A stretch of 47,460 nucleotides of DNA from JAWXBG01 sp044375415 (GCA_044375415.1 JBILMS010000021.1:1-47460), one strand, 5' to 3'; numbered from the stretch's first letter, positions 1-7,271 are shown. The notes: a model not told the origin generated them from the sequence alone. Translations and numbers: made by a program.

Positions 1-1280
1 TTATCTTAGCCGAGCAACACATTTACGGCTCAGCCCGCATTGGCATGCGTGTACCCAACACCGACATAGAAACAGCATCCGTACCCTCCGAAATCTTCGA
101 GCATTTCGAAGGAGAAAGAATGTATGAGCTCACCAATCATCTGGGTAATGTACTTTCTACTGTGTCCGACTCTCGCGTAATCACACAAAGCAGCGGAACC
201 ATTACAAACATCGAAGCCGTACTTGTCTCTTACACCGATTACTACCCCTTTGGTTCACCTATGCCGGGAAGGCAGGGACAGGCAACGGCTTACCGTTACG
301 GCTTTAATGGTAAAGAGAAGGATCCTGAAGGAATGGGCGGTGGACAAACCACCTACGACTATGGATTTAGGATATACAATCCGGCGATAGGAAGGTTCTT
401 GAGTGTGGATCCGTTGGCCGCTAAATTCCCTTGGTATACTCCATATCAGTTTGCTGGGAACAGACCCATAGCGGCAGTGGATATTGATGGTTTGGAGGAC
501 GCCTTTTATCTTTCCGTTACATATACAGATGGATCTCAAGGCCCCTTGATACAAATATTCTCGGAAGATTCAGATTTTGAAATGTTTAAAAGACAGTTCG
601 CTCATGATCTTGGTATTGAAGTAACGGACTTTCCTTCTTCAGGGATCGTAGATATCCATTATATTAGTCAATATGAAGGACCGAGTAAGCCAATCGTAAC
701 ATTTACGCCCAATGTATTCATTGATGGCAGGAATGGCTGGGATAAGTTCACTCAACGATTGGATAGAATGATGATGGATTTCACGTCATATGCCTCAACA
801 TTCAGTGATCCGAATAATGGATATGAGTTTAGGCATGCCATTCAATCGGCTGATATAAGTGTAAACGTCCAGATTCAATTTGCTCAATACACTCTGAGTG
901 GAAATATTGGAATATTTAGTACTAGCGAGAATACATTTGGCTTTTATGGAAAAATGGATTACGAGGTTGGTCAGGGATTACAATTCCGAAGTTTGTGGCC
1001 AACTGCATCGGCTTCAGTTACACTTGACGCAATGTCCACAAATGAATTTGTCAAAACATCCGAAGGAGATTTACAGAATGCATCAGATTTAAATTTCCGG
1101 ACGAACTCAGGTGCCTTTTTTGGAGTCTCAACTGAAAAATCTCTGAGATCTGAAGAAAGCAAAGTGAAATATACTTTGGGCTTTGGAGTTGGAGTCGGAT
1201 CTTCCATGAATAATGGCTACAATAGTAAATTGGCCGCCAAAGGCAGTTTTCAATTTATAACTAAAGAATACAACCCATGA
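1..1280 (+). CDS. RHS repeat-associated core protein, C-terminal part with variable tip (5' end outside window)
   Basis: The frame is open from base 3, so the gene runs in from the left and the first ATG (45) is internal. Residues before and after it spell RHS core text (EQHIYGSARIGMR, NHLGNVLSTVSD, YYPFGSPMPGR, YRYGFNGKEKD, then YDYGFRIYNPAIGRFLSVDP and a DIDGLE end point). In RHS/polymorphic toxin proteins this core ends a beta-cage and the following variable tip is the effector. Here the tip is about 255 residues, from about base 500, has no enzymatic motif I recognise, and ends in glycine-rich alternating strands (GFGVGVGSS, KGSFQFITKEY), which could be a membrane-active or beta-barrel-like fold (inference). 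The stop overlaps the next gene as ATGA. The tip is more AT-rich than the core. Confidence 0.85.
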   Translation, partial: ILAEQHIYGSARIGMRVPNTDIETASVPSEIFEHFEGERMYELTNHLGNVLSTVSDSRVITQSSGTITNIEAVLVSYTDYYPFGSPMPGRQGQATAYRYGFNGKEKDPEGMGGGQTTYDYGFRIYNPAIGRFLSVDPLAAKFPWYTPYQFAGNRPIAAVDIDGLEDAFYLSVTYTDGSQGPLIQIFSEDSDFEMFKRQFAHDLGIEVTDFPSSGIVDIHYISQYEGPSKPIVTFTPNVFIDGRNGWDKFTQRLDRMMMDFTSYASTFSDPNNGYEFRHAIQSADISVNVQIQFAQYTLSGNIGIFSTSENTFGFYGKMDYEVGQGLQFRSLWPTASASVTLDAMSTNEFVKTSEGDLQNASDLNFRTNSGAFFGVSTEKSLRSEESKVKYTLGFGVGVGSSMNNGYNSKLAAKGSFQFITKEYNP

Positions 1281-1699
1281 TCAAGATAAAATTGACGGTA
1301 TTTATTTCTTCAACGCTTCTTTGCATTGGATGCTATCTGAATTCTACCAAAATAAATGACACAAATGATATCAAAGATGCCAAAAATTATGGTATAGAAT
1401 TTAACAGTCTTCTTTTCAACGGGAAATTCGAAAAACTTTACGAAAAGTATCACATTCCAAATGATGTAAGAACTGTGACAGAAATTAGCCAGGATATAAA
1501 CGACTTGATAGGTACATATTTAAGTACGAACTTTGACTCAGTTACTACAGAGAGAATAGTAAATGGCGAAAATCGGTTGTATTGTAGACTATGGCTAACA
1601 AACAATCATTCCAATGGAACCTTGAGAGAAACTCTTTTCATAGAAGAAAGGAATTCGGTTCCTTATTGGGATTCGCTTTTCGTTCAAATTGTTGAATGA
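1277..1699 (+). CDS. small lipoprotein, putative immunity partner of RHS tip 1
   Basis: A 140-residue protein whose ATG overlaps the stop of the RHS gene (ATGA), indicating translational coupling. The N terminus is a lipoprotein signal peptide: basic start MIKIK, hydrophobic run, and lipobox LCIGC with Cys at about residue 19. The mature part is acidic and has no domain I recognise. In polymorphic toxin loci the small gene immediately after the toxin tip usually encodes immunity, and a lipoprotein would place it in the periplasm or on the outer membrane. Immunity is therefore an inference from position, coupling and size. An alternative is a surface-tethered accessory for the tip. Confidence 0.6.
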   Translation: MIKIKLTVFISSTLLCIGCYLNSTKINDTNDIKDAKNYGIEFNSLLFNGKFEKLYEKYHIPNDVRTVTEISQDINDLIGTYLSTNFDSVTTERIVNGENRLYCRLWLTNNHSNGTLRETLFIEERNSVPYWDSLFVQIVE

Positions 1700-1733
1700 A
1701 CACTTTATTTATAGATAAGTAATACAATAATTC

Positions 1734-2234
1734 ATGTTAAAATTCAATTTCTGTTTAGCTACTGTAATTCTGGTCGTTTTTATCTCTGCGTGTCATGAGA
1801 ATAATGGCCAACCGAAAATGGACAAACAAGTATTCTATGAGTTGGATTCTGTGCTTGAATCAAGCTTTGAAAGAATTGAGTATTTCTGCAATAATTTGGA
1901 GGAAAAAAGAATTGGAGGTGATAGCATTGGAATGGTAATTTTGATAGATAGTCTAAAAAATCGCATTATAAGCGATAAATTAAAATTGGAGTCATACGAT
2001 TTAACTATACAAGGTGAAAAGTACAAAAGTTCTATTTCAGATTACTATGATCACAACATGATCATTGTTGATAGTACATGGACCAAATATGTCTCAAGCA
2101 CGGAAAAATCGGATACTACTTTTGTAAATTCGTTGACATCCAAATCAATTGGATATATTAAAATTTCTGAGGAGTTAGCTGCTAAAATCAATAGGCAGCG
2201 AGCTGAGCTCTTAAATCAAGTCATGCATAGGTGA
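1734..2234 (+). CDS. second small lipoprotein in RHS cassette 1
   Basis: A 166-residue protein starting 34 bases after the previous stop. It carries a lipoprotein signal (MLKFNFCLATVILVVF then lipobox ISAC, Cys near residue 20). The mature region is charged and likely helical, with a repeated ISxxYxxH/KISEEL style, and no known domain recognised. Its stop lies exactly where the decayed RHS core of the next cassette begins, so this gene marks the end of cassette 1. It may be a second immunity or accessory protein of the first tip, or a passenger from an older, displaced cassette. Its base composition is AT-rich like the first lipoprotein gene. Confidence 0.55.
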   Translation: MLKFNFCLATVILVVFISACHENNGQPKMDKQVFYELDSVLESSFERIEYFCNNLEEKRIGGDSIGMVILIDSLKNRIISDKLKLESYDLTIQGEKYKSSISDYYDHNMIIVDSTWTKYVSSTEKSDTTFVNSLTSKSIGYIKISEELAAKINRQRAELLNQVMHR

Positions 2235-2658
2235 CCTCATAGGAAACCTGTTTTCGGATATGGATGAGGGAATAGACGACGTCACTGGGCTTGTGACCTG
2301 AAAAATTGCGCACATTCAGAAAGAATCTACCCAATCCGACCTCCAATTTCATTACGATGCAATGGGCAATCGAATTAGCAAATCGTTGGTCAATAAAAGT
2401 GGCGGAACACCATTACCCGAAGTCAAATGAGATCATACATTTTATGTTATAAACGCAAGTGGTAATGTAATTTTCAGGAGCTCTTGGCCATAGCGAAACG
2501 GAAGTTTAGATATGCGAATCCTGCAGAAGTGTGCATTCATGATTTTGTTTTGAGTAATCGTTTTCGTGCTTCATCTGGGAGCAACGTACAACTTTGTTGG
2601 TGGCTCCGAAAAGCTTATCTTAGCCGAGCAACACATCTAAGGCTCCGCCCGCATTGGC
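2235..2658 (+). pseudogene. decayed RHS core fragment (start of orphan cassette 2)
   Basis: Read from 2235 in one frame the sequence spells RHS core text: DLIGNLFSDMDEGIDDV, then LQFHYDAMGNRISKS, NKSGGTPLPEV, FYVINASGNVIF, and finally SEKLILAEQHI followed by GSARIGMR. It is interrupted by several in-frame stops, and other frames carry displaced core words (for example YANPAEVCIHDF), so substitutions and at least one frameshift have accumulated. The last stop replaces the Tyr codon that cassette 1 keeps in QHIYGSAR (base about 27). There is no N-terminal RHS part in front of it. This is the degraded upstream part of an orphan C-terminal cassette. Confidence 0.75.
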
Positions 2659-3954
2659 ATGCGTTTACCCAACACCGACATAGAAACAGCATCCGTTCCA
2701 TCTGAAATCTTCGAGCATTTCGAAGGTGAAAGAATGTATGAGCTAACCAATCATCTGGGTAACTTTGAAAGCCCTTATCATTTGCGTCAGCGAATGATAA
2801 GGGATTTCAATCCCGAGAGGAACGATTCGGGAGTACTTTCTACTGTGTTCGACTCTCGTGTAATCACACAAAGCAGCGGAACCATTACAAGTATCGAAGC
2901 TGTTCTTGTTTCTTACGCCGATTACTACCCCTTTGGTTCACCTATGCACGGAAGGCAGGGACAGGGTGCGAGTGCATACCGTTACGGGTTTAATGGTAAA
3001 GAGAAAGATTCTGAAGGAATGGGTGGTGGACAAACCACCTACGACTATGGATTTAGAATTTACAATCCGGCTATAGGAAGGTTTTTAAGTGTGGATCCGT
3101 TGACAAAAGGTTATCCTTGGTATACGCCCTATCAGTTTGCCGGGAACAAACCTATTTGGGCCGTGGATTTGGATGGGTTGGAGGAGTTTGTAATAACTCA
3201 TTGGTATGATAGCAACAACAATATATACAAGTCAGAACTTACTTTCGTGCAAGAAGCCGAACCTCTTTCGGGCAATTATATACACATAATACACAACTAT
3301 GAAGATGAAAGCGGTGGTTTAGTTTCGAGAAGGACAGAAACGTCTGAATTGCGAGCCGTAGATTTTGCTGATGAAACTATCGGTTATGAGAATTGGGATA
3401 GTAATGACGAGTTTGAGGTTCGAAGTAGTTCGACAAATGCTTTTTCATCTGATCCCAATTTGTATTCCGAATTTAAACATGACAATGGGCCAGAGAACAG
3501 TGTTCTCTTTAATGATAACGTAATGGTAAAAGATGTGCAGCGACTGGAGGAGGTATCAAGAAACTATTGCGATGCCTTGGAAAAATGGGCAGAAGACGGT
3601 ATATTAGAACCTGGCGAAAGTTACACGGAGGGTGTGGGAAATTTCGGTTGGAAGGGAGCTGTAAGTGTATATTGGGACGATCTGTATGATGGAGATGGTG
3701 AGTACATTTATACGACAGAGCATTTTATTGGGTCATTCGCGTTTAACGCTTGGGTTCTCGAAGATGGAAAGACAGTATTATTTTGTATATCGGATAGTAA
3801 GACTTACGAATCGAGAACGGCACACACAAATGAGGGAAATAGTCATTGCAGGGGTTGGGGAACCGGATATGGAAATACATATCAGAAGTATATTTGGACA
3901 GAGCAAATAGACTTGATCGATTTCGAGGCAAGGAGTAAAAATTCGAAAAAATGA
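2659..3954 (+). CDS. orphan RHS C-terminal module with variable tip 2
   Basis: A 431-residue open frame. Residues 1 to about 175 repeat the RHS core of the first cassette almost word for word (MRLPNTDIETASVPSEIF, YDYGFRIYNPAIGRFLSVDP, FAGNKPIWAVDLDGLE). It differs by a 23-codon insertion after NHLGN, described separately. After DGLE the sequence diverges completely into a tip of about 255 residues, rich in Asp, Glu, Trp and Tyr, with a C-terminal Gly/His/Cys/Trp segment (NSHCRGWGTGYGN). I do not recognise the tip. The region upstream is decayed, so this module may be untranslated unless recombined onto an intact RHS gene, or may initiate at the ATG at 2659. It overlaps the next gene by ATGA. 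Confidence 0.7.
   Translation: MRLPNTDIETASVPSEIFEHFEGERMYELTNHLGNFESPYHLRQRMIRDFNPERNDSGVLSTVFDSRVITQSSGTITSIEAVLVSYADYYPFGSPMHGRQGQGASAYRYGFNGKEKDSEGMGGGQTTYDYGFRIYNPAIGRFLSVDPLTKGYPWYTPYQFAGNKPIWAVDLDGLEEFVITHWYDSNNNIYKSELTFVQEAEPLSGNYIHIIHNYEDESGGLVSRRTETSELRAVDFADETIGYENWDSNDEFEVRSSSTNAFSSDPNLYSEFKHDNGPENSVLFNDNVMVKDVQRLEEVSRNYCDALEKWAEDGILEPGESYTEGVGNFGWKGAVSVYWDDLYDGDGEYIYTTEHFIGSFAFNAWVLEDGKTVLFCISDSKTYESRTAHTNEGNSHCRGWGTGYGNTYQKYIWTEQIDLIDFEARSKNSKK
2763..2833 (+). repeat. in-frame palindromic insertion inside the RHS core of cassette 2
   Basis: Compared with cassette 1, where GGTAA is followed by TG and TACTTTC (145-157), cassette 2 has 71 bases in place of TG, a net gain of 69 bases or exactly 23 codons, with no stop. 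The insert contains an 11-bp inverted repeat (2772-2782 with 2793-2803, arms CCCTTATCATT) and a second 6-bp one (2811-2816 with 2827-2832, TCCCGA/TCGGGA). The coding frame reads through it. Confidence 0.8.
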
Positions 3955-4313
3955 AATTGAAATTAGTCCTGATATTGATTTTGCTTTCGTGCAACGGCAG
4001 AGTGAATATTATTTGCGAGTTAGGATCGAATTTATTTGTAATAAAGCACGAAAGTTGTAGAGGCGAGCTCGTTGCTTGGACAAATGAAACCTCGACTCAG
4101 GGTTTGCTGTGTGGCGTTGACATGGTATTTGCTAATGACACTTGTATCGTGATAAAAAAAATGCCTGACGATGATCCCACAGAAAAATATTTTCTGGTGA
4201 AGTTTAAAAGCACGCGAATTTACCATGAGGATTTTATTTCGATAGGTAAATTTGAAGCTGAGCAGTTAATGCAAAATATGAAATTGAAATATGCTAATTC
4301 TCACTGCGAATAA
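3951..4313 (+). CDS. small lipoprotein, putative immunity partner of RHS tip 2
   Basis: A 120-residue protein whose ATG overlaps the stop of RHS module 2 (ATGA), the same arrangement as in cassette 1. A short lipoprotein signal, MKLKLVLILILLSC, puts the lipid-modified Cys at residue 14. The mature part contains several further cysteines (ICEL, SCRGE, LLCG, DTCIV) that could form disulfides in the periplasm. No domain recognised. By position and size it is the candidate immunity protein for tip 2; this is inferred, not shown. It shows no visible similarity to the lipoproteins of cassette 1, as expected if each partner is specific for its own tip. Confidence 0.6.
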   Translation: MKLKLVLILILLSCNGRVNIICELGSNLFVIKHESCRGELVAWTNETSTQGLLCGVDMVFANDTCIVIKKMPDDDPTEKYFLVKFKSTRIYHEDFISIGKFEAEQLMQNMKLKYANSHCE

Positions 4314-4441
4314 GAAGAGTTGTCAAAAAATCATGAAGTAATATATAATCAAAGTTTGAGTATGCCTCTATGGCAAAAGGAGCCGAGGCGCAGTAGAATC
4401 CTCCGAAAGAAAGAGAAGTGCTTTAAAGAATATCTTTGATT

Positions 4442-4672
4442 TTATGTCAGCATTCTTGAAGAATTTCCATTTGTTAAGGATATTGACCGAAAGTTTGTCT
4501 CCACAAACCGTTTCACCTCTTCAGGAATAAACCGCACCGCTCCACCAATTTTTAGAAAAGGTAATTTCTTGGATTTCATCATTTGCTCAATTTTTCTGAC
4601 AGAAACTGAGAGAAAACGTGCCACGTCCTTTTTGGTCCAGTAGCTTTCAAAAGTGTCATTATGTGCATTCAT
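4442..4672 (-). CDS. excisionase/MerR-like helix-turn-helix DNA-binding protein
   Basis: A 76-residue protein if started at the ATG at 4672; an upstream TTG would add 11 residues. Residues about 12-58 (YWTKKDVARFLSVSVRKIE, then KKLPFLKIGGAVRFIPEEV) match the HTH_17/excisionase pattern: a recognition helix followed by a beta-hairpin wing with the GGxxRF motif. Such small proteins act as recombination directionality factors or as regulators in Bacteroidota integrative elements. No integrase gene is visible nearby, so it may be a leftover of an excised or decayed element. It sits between the RHS cassettes and the tRNA-Ser-like fragment at 4874. Confidence 0.75.
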   Translation of the reverse strand: MNAHNDTFESYWTKKDVARFLSVSVRKIEQMMKSKKLPFLKIGGAVRFIPEEVKRFVETNFRSISLTNGNSSRMLT

Positions 4673-4873
4673 TTTGTGTTGTTTTATATATGTCAAAGAA
4701 ACCAATGATTTTGCGCACGAAAAGTTGACAAAAAGGCAACCCCAAAAAAATCAAATACGATCGGGCAATATCAAAATTTGGAATACATTTGAACCGTCAT
4801 TGACCGAATGATCTGGAGCAATTCAGGAGCGGAAATAAGCCTCCGCCTAAAGATCCAGCAAAATCGGGGCATT

Positions 4874-4911
4874 GAGAGAAGGGTTCAAGTTCCCCCCTCT
4901 CCGCTTTTTTT
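4874..4911 (+). other. tRNA-Ser 3'-end-like fragment, possible att-site remnant or terminator
   Basis: The bases GGGTTCAAG (4881-4889) followed by a C-run and CTCTCCGC (4897-4904) resemble the T-arm and acceptor 3' half of bacterial tRNA-Ser. No matching 5' half (GGAGAG start, D-arm, anticodon arm) is found within 90 bases upstream, and the T-stem is imperfect. Seven T follow. GAGAG...CTCTC can also pair, so an intrinsic terminator is an alternative reading. Duplicated tRNA 3' ends are typical attachment-site scars. Confidence 0.35.
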
Positions 4912-4920
4912 GAGTCGGCA

Positions 4921-5380
4921 GTCACAAGTCTGCAGTTATCAGCCTGATGAGCGTTTATTAAAACGTTCAGCATCTCAAACTCAAACTGTTTCTCGAACTT
5001 ATTTTGCTCGGTGGACTATGTGCCTGCTGCAAAATGAAAAAAACTGGATCCTAGGTTTGGTCCATCTTTCAAACGCTTGTTGGTACCCCATTCGTGGATC
5101 ACGAAATAATCCTAATAACAGTGATCAGTTGGCAGATAGCAGAAACAGGGGGTGGATCGTTCATAGGAAACGAACTGCATCTCAAACTCAAAATGTTTCT
5201 CGAACACGTTTAGCTAGCTTGAGCATGTGCCTAATGCAAAATGAAAAAACTGGATCACAGGTTTGTTCCATCTTACAAATAGTTGCAGGTACACCACTAG
5301 TGGATCAAGAAGTAATCCCATTAACAGTTTACAGTTGGCCGAAATCAGAAACAGGGGGAAGATCGTTCACTGAAAACGTT
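4921..5380. repeat. tandem direct repeat, period about 206 bp (two full units plus a partial)
   Basis: Landmarks repeat with a period of 206-207: GCATCTCAAACTCAAA at 4970 and 5177; AATGAAAAAA and CTGGATC stretches; AGAAACAGGGGG at 5141 and 5347; GATCGTTCA at 5155 and 5361. A third, shorter tail copy (GATGAGCGTT...AAACGTT) lies at 4946-4966. The units are roughly three-quarters identical by eye. The words recur elsewhere in the window (7373-7408 and 24380-24416). Confidence 0.75.
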
Positions 5381-5457
5381 AAGAGATTGCCATTCGAAAC
5401 TGACAACTTTTATTTCGAAAAGAGGTGTGAAAAAAGTACGATTAAATCGCGCTAGTG

Positions 5458-5712
5458 CTATTCATAGATTTCTTTTCGATGTCCAAGTTCAATAACATCT
5501 ACCACAAGCACATCATCAAAAACATCATAGATAATTCGGTAATCCGCCACTCGGATACGATAACCGTCTCTACCATTTAACTTTTTGAATCCTGCCGGTC
5601 TAGGATTATCAGAAAGGCTGTAGATTGCTTTCTTGATATTGGAATAATATGGCTCATTGATTTTTTGAAGAGCTTTTATGGCTCGTTTCTTTATCGTTAC
5701 ATTATAAGCCAT
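5458..5712 (-). CDS. RelE/ParE-family toxin
   Basis: An 84-residue basic protein with the family layout: N-terminal strand and two helices (KKRAIKALQKINEPYYSNIKKAI), then the core GFKKLNGRDGYRIRVADYRIIYDV and the C-terminal VVDVIELGHRKEIYE. The GYRIRVxDYRIIY and GHRxxxY patterns are those of RelE-type ribosome-dependent mRNA interferases, whose basic residues cleave mRNA in the A site; ParE-like gyrase poisons share the fold, so the exact target is not settled. Its ATG overlaps the antitoxin stop by one base (TAATG), so the two are translationally coupled. Confidence 0.88.
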   Translation of the reverse strand: MAYNVTIKKRAIKALQKINEPYYSNIKKAIYSLSDNPRPAGFKKLNGRDGYRIRVADYRIIYDVFDDVLVVDVIELGHRKEIYE

Positions 5713-5921
5713 TACTTCGCTTTGCGTTTAGCCTCAATCATTTTAAAAGCCTCATCAATAGGAATAGACGTGTCATTGGACTTTTTGGCTTCGTCATAAA
5801 GTTTTATTTCCTCCAACTCTTCTAGTTCTTCCATGATGGCTTTAAAATCTTTAATAGGAAGTACTACAGATATTTTTTTACCTGTGTTGTCAGTGATGTA
5901 TTGCGGATGTACTATTAGCAT
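5712..5921 (-). CDS. antitoxin of RelE/ParE-type module (Phd/RelB-like)
   Basis: A 69-residue acidic protein directly upstream of the toxin gene, stop overlapping the toxin start. The N-terminal HPQYITDNTGKKISVVLPIKDFKAIMEELEELEE resembles the short strand-helix DNA-binding start of Phd/YefM or RelB-like antitoxins of this Bacteroidota class, and the Glu/Lys-rich C terminus would be the flexible toxin-wrapping part. It is expected to neutralise the toxin and repress the operon. An open region of about 215 bases precedes it, where I see no clear operator. Confidence 0.8.
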   Translation of the reverse strand: MLIVHPQYITDNTGKKISVVLPIKDFKAIMEELEELEEIKLYDEAKKSNDTSIPIDEAFKMIEAKRKAK

Positions 5922-6138
5922 AACAATATTATTTTACTTGGATCTACCGATTCATCAATGGTGAGTTCAAAGAATTTAACCAATTTAAAAACAAAACCAA
6001 TCCACGTTCTTTATCAACCTTTTCGATGACTTAATACCCTCACACAAATTTAAAAATTCTGTTTAATTATTTTGAAGAATATCTCTTCTATTAGGCATTT
6101 TTGGATTTTACAAGTTCCATTTTCCTCCGCTCTCCTCC

Positions 6139-6801
6139 TCATTCTCCTCTCTCATTCTCGCTCTGCAGATCCTGTTTCCTTTTCCGCCTACGCTGAATAA
6201 GATAGGTGTTGAGCAAAATCAATGTTGTGATAGTTATAAATCCGATGATGATGTAGCCGAGGTAATTTTGGATAATCGGAAAACGATCACCTAGGAAGTA
6301 ACCGGCAAAACTGAGAATACCCACCCAAAGCGCGCCGCCGAGCAAGTTGTAGAACATGAATACACCGAACCTAACATGTATTACACCGGCTAGAATCGGT
6401 GCAAAAGTGCGGATGATGGGTAAAAACCGCCCGAGTACTAATGTCTTTCCTCCATGTTTGTTATAAAAATCCTGGGTCATATCTACATATTTCTTTTTGT
6501 ATAACCAGGATTCTTTTCGATTAAACGCTTTCGGACCAATTCGCCAACCAAAACCGTAACCAAAGAGACAACCTAGAACTGCGGCCGTGTACATGAGCAA
6601 TGAAAGCTCAACAATACCTACCCCTAAAATCTCGGGTTTAGTGGCACATATCAAGCCCGACAAAAAGATAAGCGAGTCGCCGGGTAGAAAAAATCCGATG
6701 ATCAAACCATTCTCTGCAAAGATGACAATCAACAACAAAACGATCCCACCGTAGTGCAGAATCGATTTTGGATCCATTAGCTGTTGTAAAAAATCCCACA
6801 T
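6139..6801 (-). CDS. DedA family membrane protein
   Basis: A 220-residue integral membrane protein. It shows the DedA/SNARE-associated signature FFLPGDSLIFLSGL near residues 33-46 and the downstream GRFLPIIRTFAPILAGVIHV block, with the conserved acidic and Arg residues that DedA proteins need for lipid-carrier flipping and membrane homeostasis. Four or five hydrophobic segments are visible, ending with a helix followed by a basic cytosolic tail (RRRKRKQ). Length is normal for the family. It stands alone, with more than 200 bases empty on each side. Confidence 0.93.
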   Translation of the reverse strand: MWDFLQQLMDPKSILHYGGIVLLLIVIFAENGLIIGFFLPGDSLIFLSGLICATKPEILGVGIVELSLLMYTAAVLGCLFGYGFGWRIGPKAFNRKESWLYKKKYVDMTQDFYNKHGGKTLVLGRFLPIIRTFAPILAGVIHVRFGVFMFYNLLGGALWVGILSFAGYFLGDRFPIIQNYLGYIIIGFITITTLILLNTYLIQRRRKRKQDLQSENERGE

Positions 6802-7120
6802 TATAAAGGCCCCTTTGGATTATGGAGTAATTATTAAAACTTGGGGAAAGATAATTCACGAACGTGCGAGAAACATAATTCTGCGATGAATCACTTTTTT
6901 ATCTCCTGTTTTTGAAGTGTCTTGCCGATTGGCTTTTAAACTGATTATTATCAAAAATCTCCGCAATAAGAGGAGTTCTTTTTTGTGAAATGAATAGATG
7001 ATGTTTGGGAAAACTTATTACCAGTCTGAATATCAGGGGTATACTCTTATCTTTGTTATCTACTTTATAGATAGCACAGAATTGAAAAACATGATTATCT
7101 TTGCCGCCGCTAAAAGAATT
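6802..7120. other. intergenic stretch upstream of tRNA genes
   Basis: No gene is seen. The only signal is the TANNTTTG box at 7096-7103 in front of tRNA-Pro. Minus-strand open frames crossing the two tRNAs (6899-7189 and 7060-7416) are the familiar false proteins made by reading tRNAs in antisense. Confidence 0.7.
7096..7103 (+). promoter_or_regulatory. Bacteroidota -7 promoter box (TATCTTTG) for tRNA-Pro
   Basis: TATCTTTG fits the TANNTTTG -7 consensus exactly and ends 17 bases before the first base of tRNA-Pro. A clear -33 TTTG is not seen at the usual spacing. Confidence 0.6.
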
Positions 7121-7194
7121 CGGGGTGTAGCGTAGCCCGGTATCGCGCCTGCTTTGGGAGCAGGAGGTCGTAGGTTCGAATCCTGCCACCCCGA
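7121..7194 (+). tRNA. tRNA-Pro (anticodon TGG)
   Basis: A full cloverleaf can be drawn. The acceptor CGGGGTG (7121-7127) pairs with CACCCCG (7187-7193); C1-G72 is the bacterial tRNA-Pro identity pair. The anticodon stem CCTGC/GCAGG encloses TTTGGGA with anticodon TGG. The T-arm GTAGG-TTCGAAT-CCTGC is canonical. A discriminator A follows and CCA is not encoded. Confidence 0.95.
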
Positions 7195-7199
7195 CCGGA

Positions 7200-7229
7200 A
7201 AAAAGATTCAGATGAAACTGAATCTTTTT
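7200..7229 (+). terminator. intrinsic terminator after tRNA-Pro
   Basis: A 12-bp perfect hairpin (AAAAAGATTCAG at 7200-7211 with CTGAATCTTTTT at 7218-7229, six-base loop) ends in T residues six bases after the tRNA-Pro 3' end. Confidence 0.75.
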
Positions 7230-7271
7230 CATTTATAGACGATTTTTGACTAATGTCAAAAACAGACAATT

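Larger units (their letters stand above)
4673..5457. other. 785-bp non-coding stretch with repeats
   Basis: No convincing gene. It holds a tRNA-Ser 3'-end-like fragment (4874-4904) followed by seven T, and two and a fraction tandem repeat units (4921-5380). A long open frame on the plus strand (4808-5455) crosses the repeats, but the two units are read in shifted frames after a one-base length difference, so the frame is not conserved and is judged non-coding. Confidence 0.7.

Noticed and set aside
2484..2705. 73-residue frame inside the RHS remnant
   Set aside because: Part of it is RHS core text displaced by a frameshift; it is a product of pseudogene decay.
4874..4911. Complete tRNA-Ser or tmRNA gene
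   Set aside because: Only a 3'-half-like piece is present; no 5' acceptor strand, D-arm or anticodon arm, and no tag-peptide frame upstream.
4921..5380. CRISPR array
   Set aside because: Only two to three units of about 206 bp with diverged sequence, no short regular repeats with unique spacers, and no cas genes in the window.
4808..5455. 215-residue plus-strand open frame through the tandem repeats
   Set aside because: The two repeat units are read in different frames after a one-base length difference, so protein similarity is lost halfway while DNA similarity continues; this indicates non-coding repeats.
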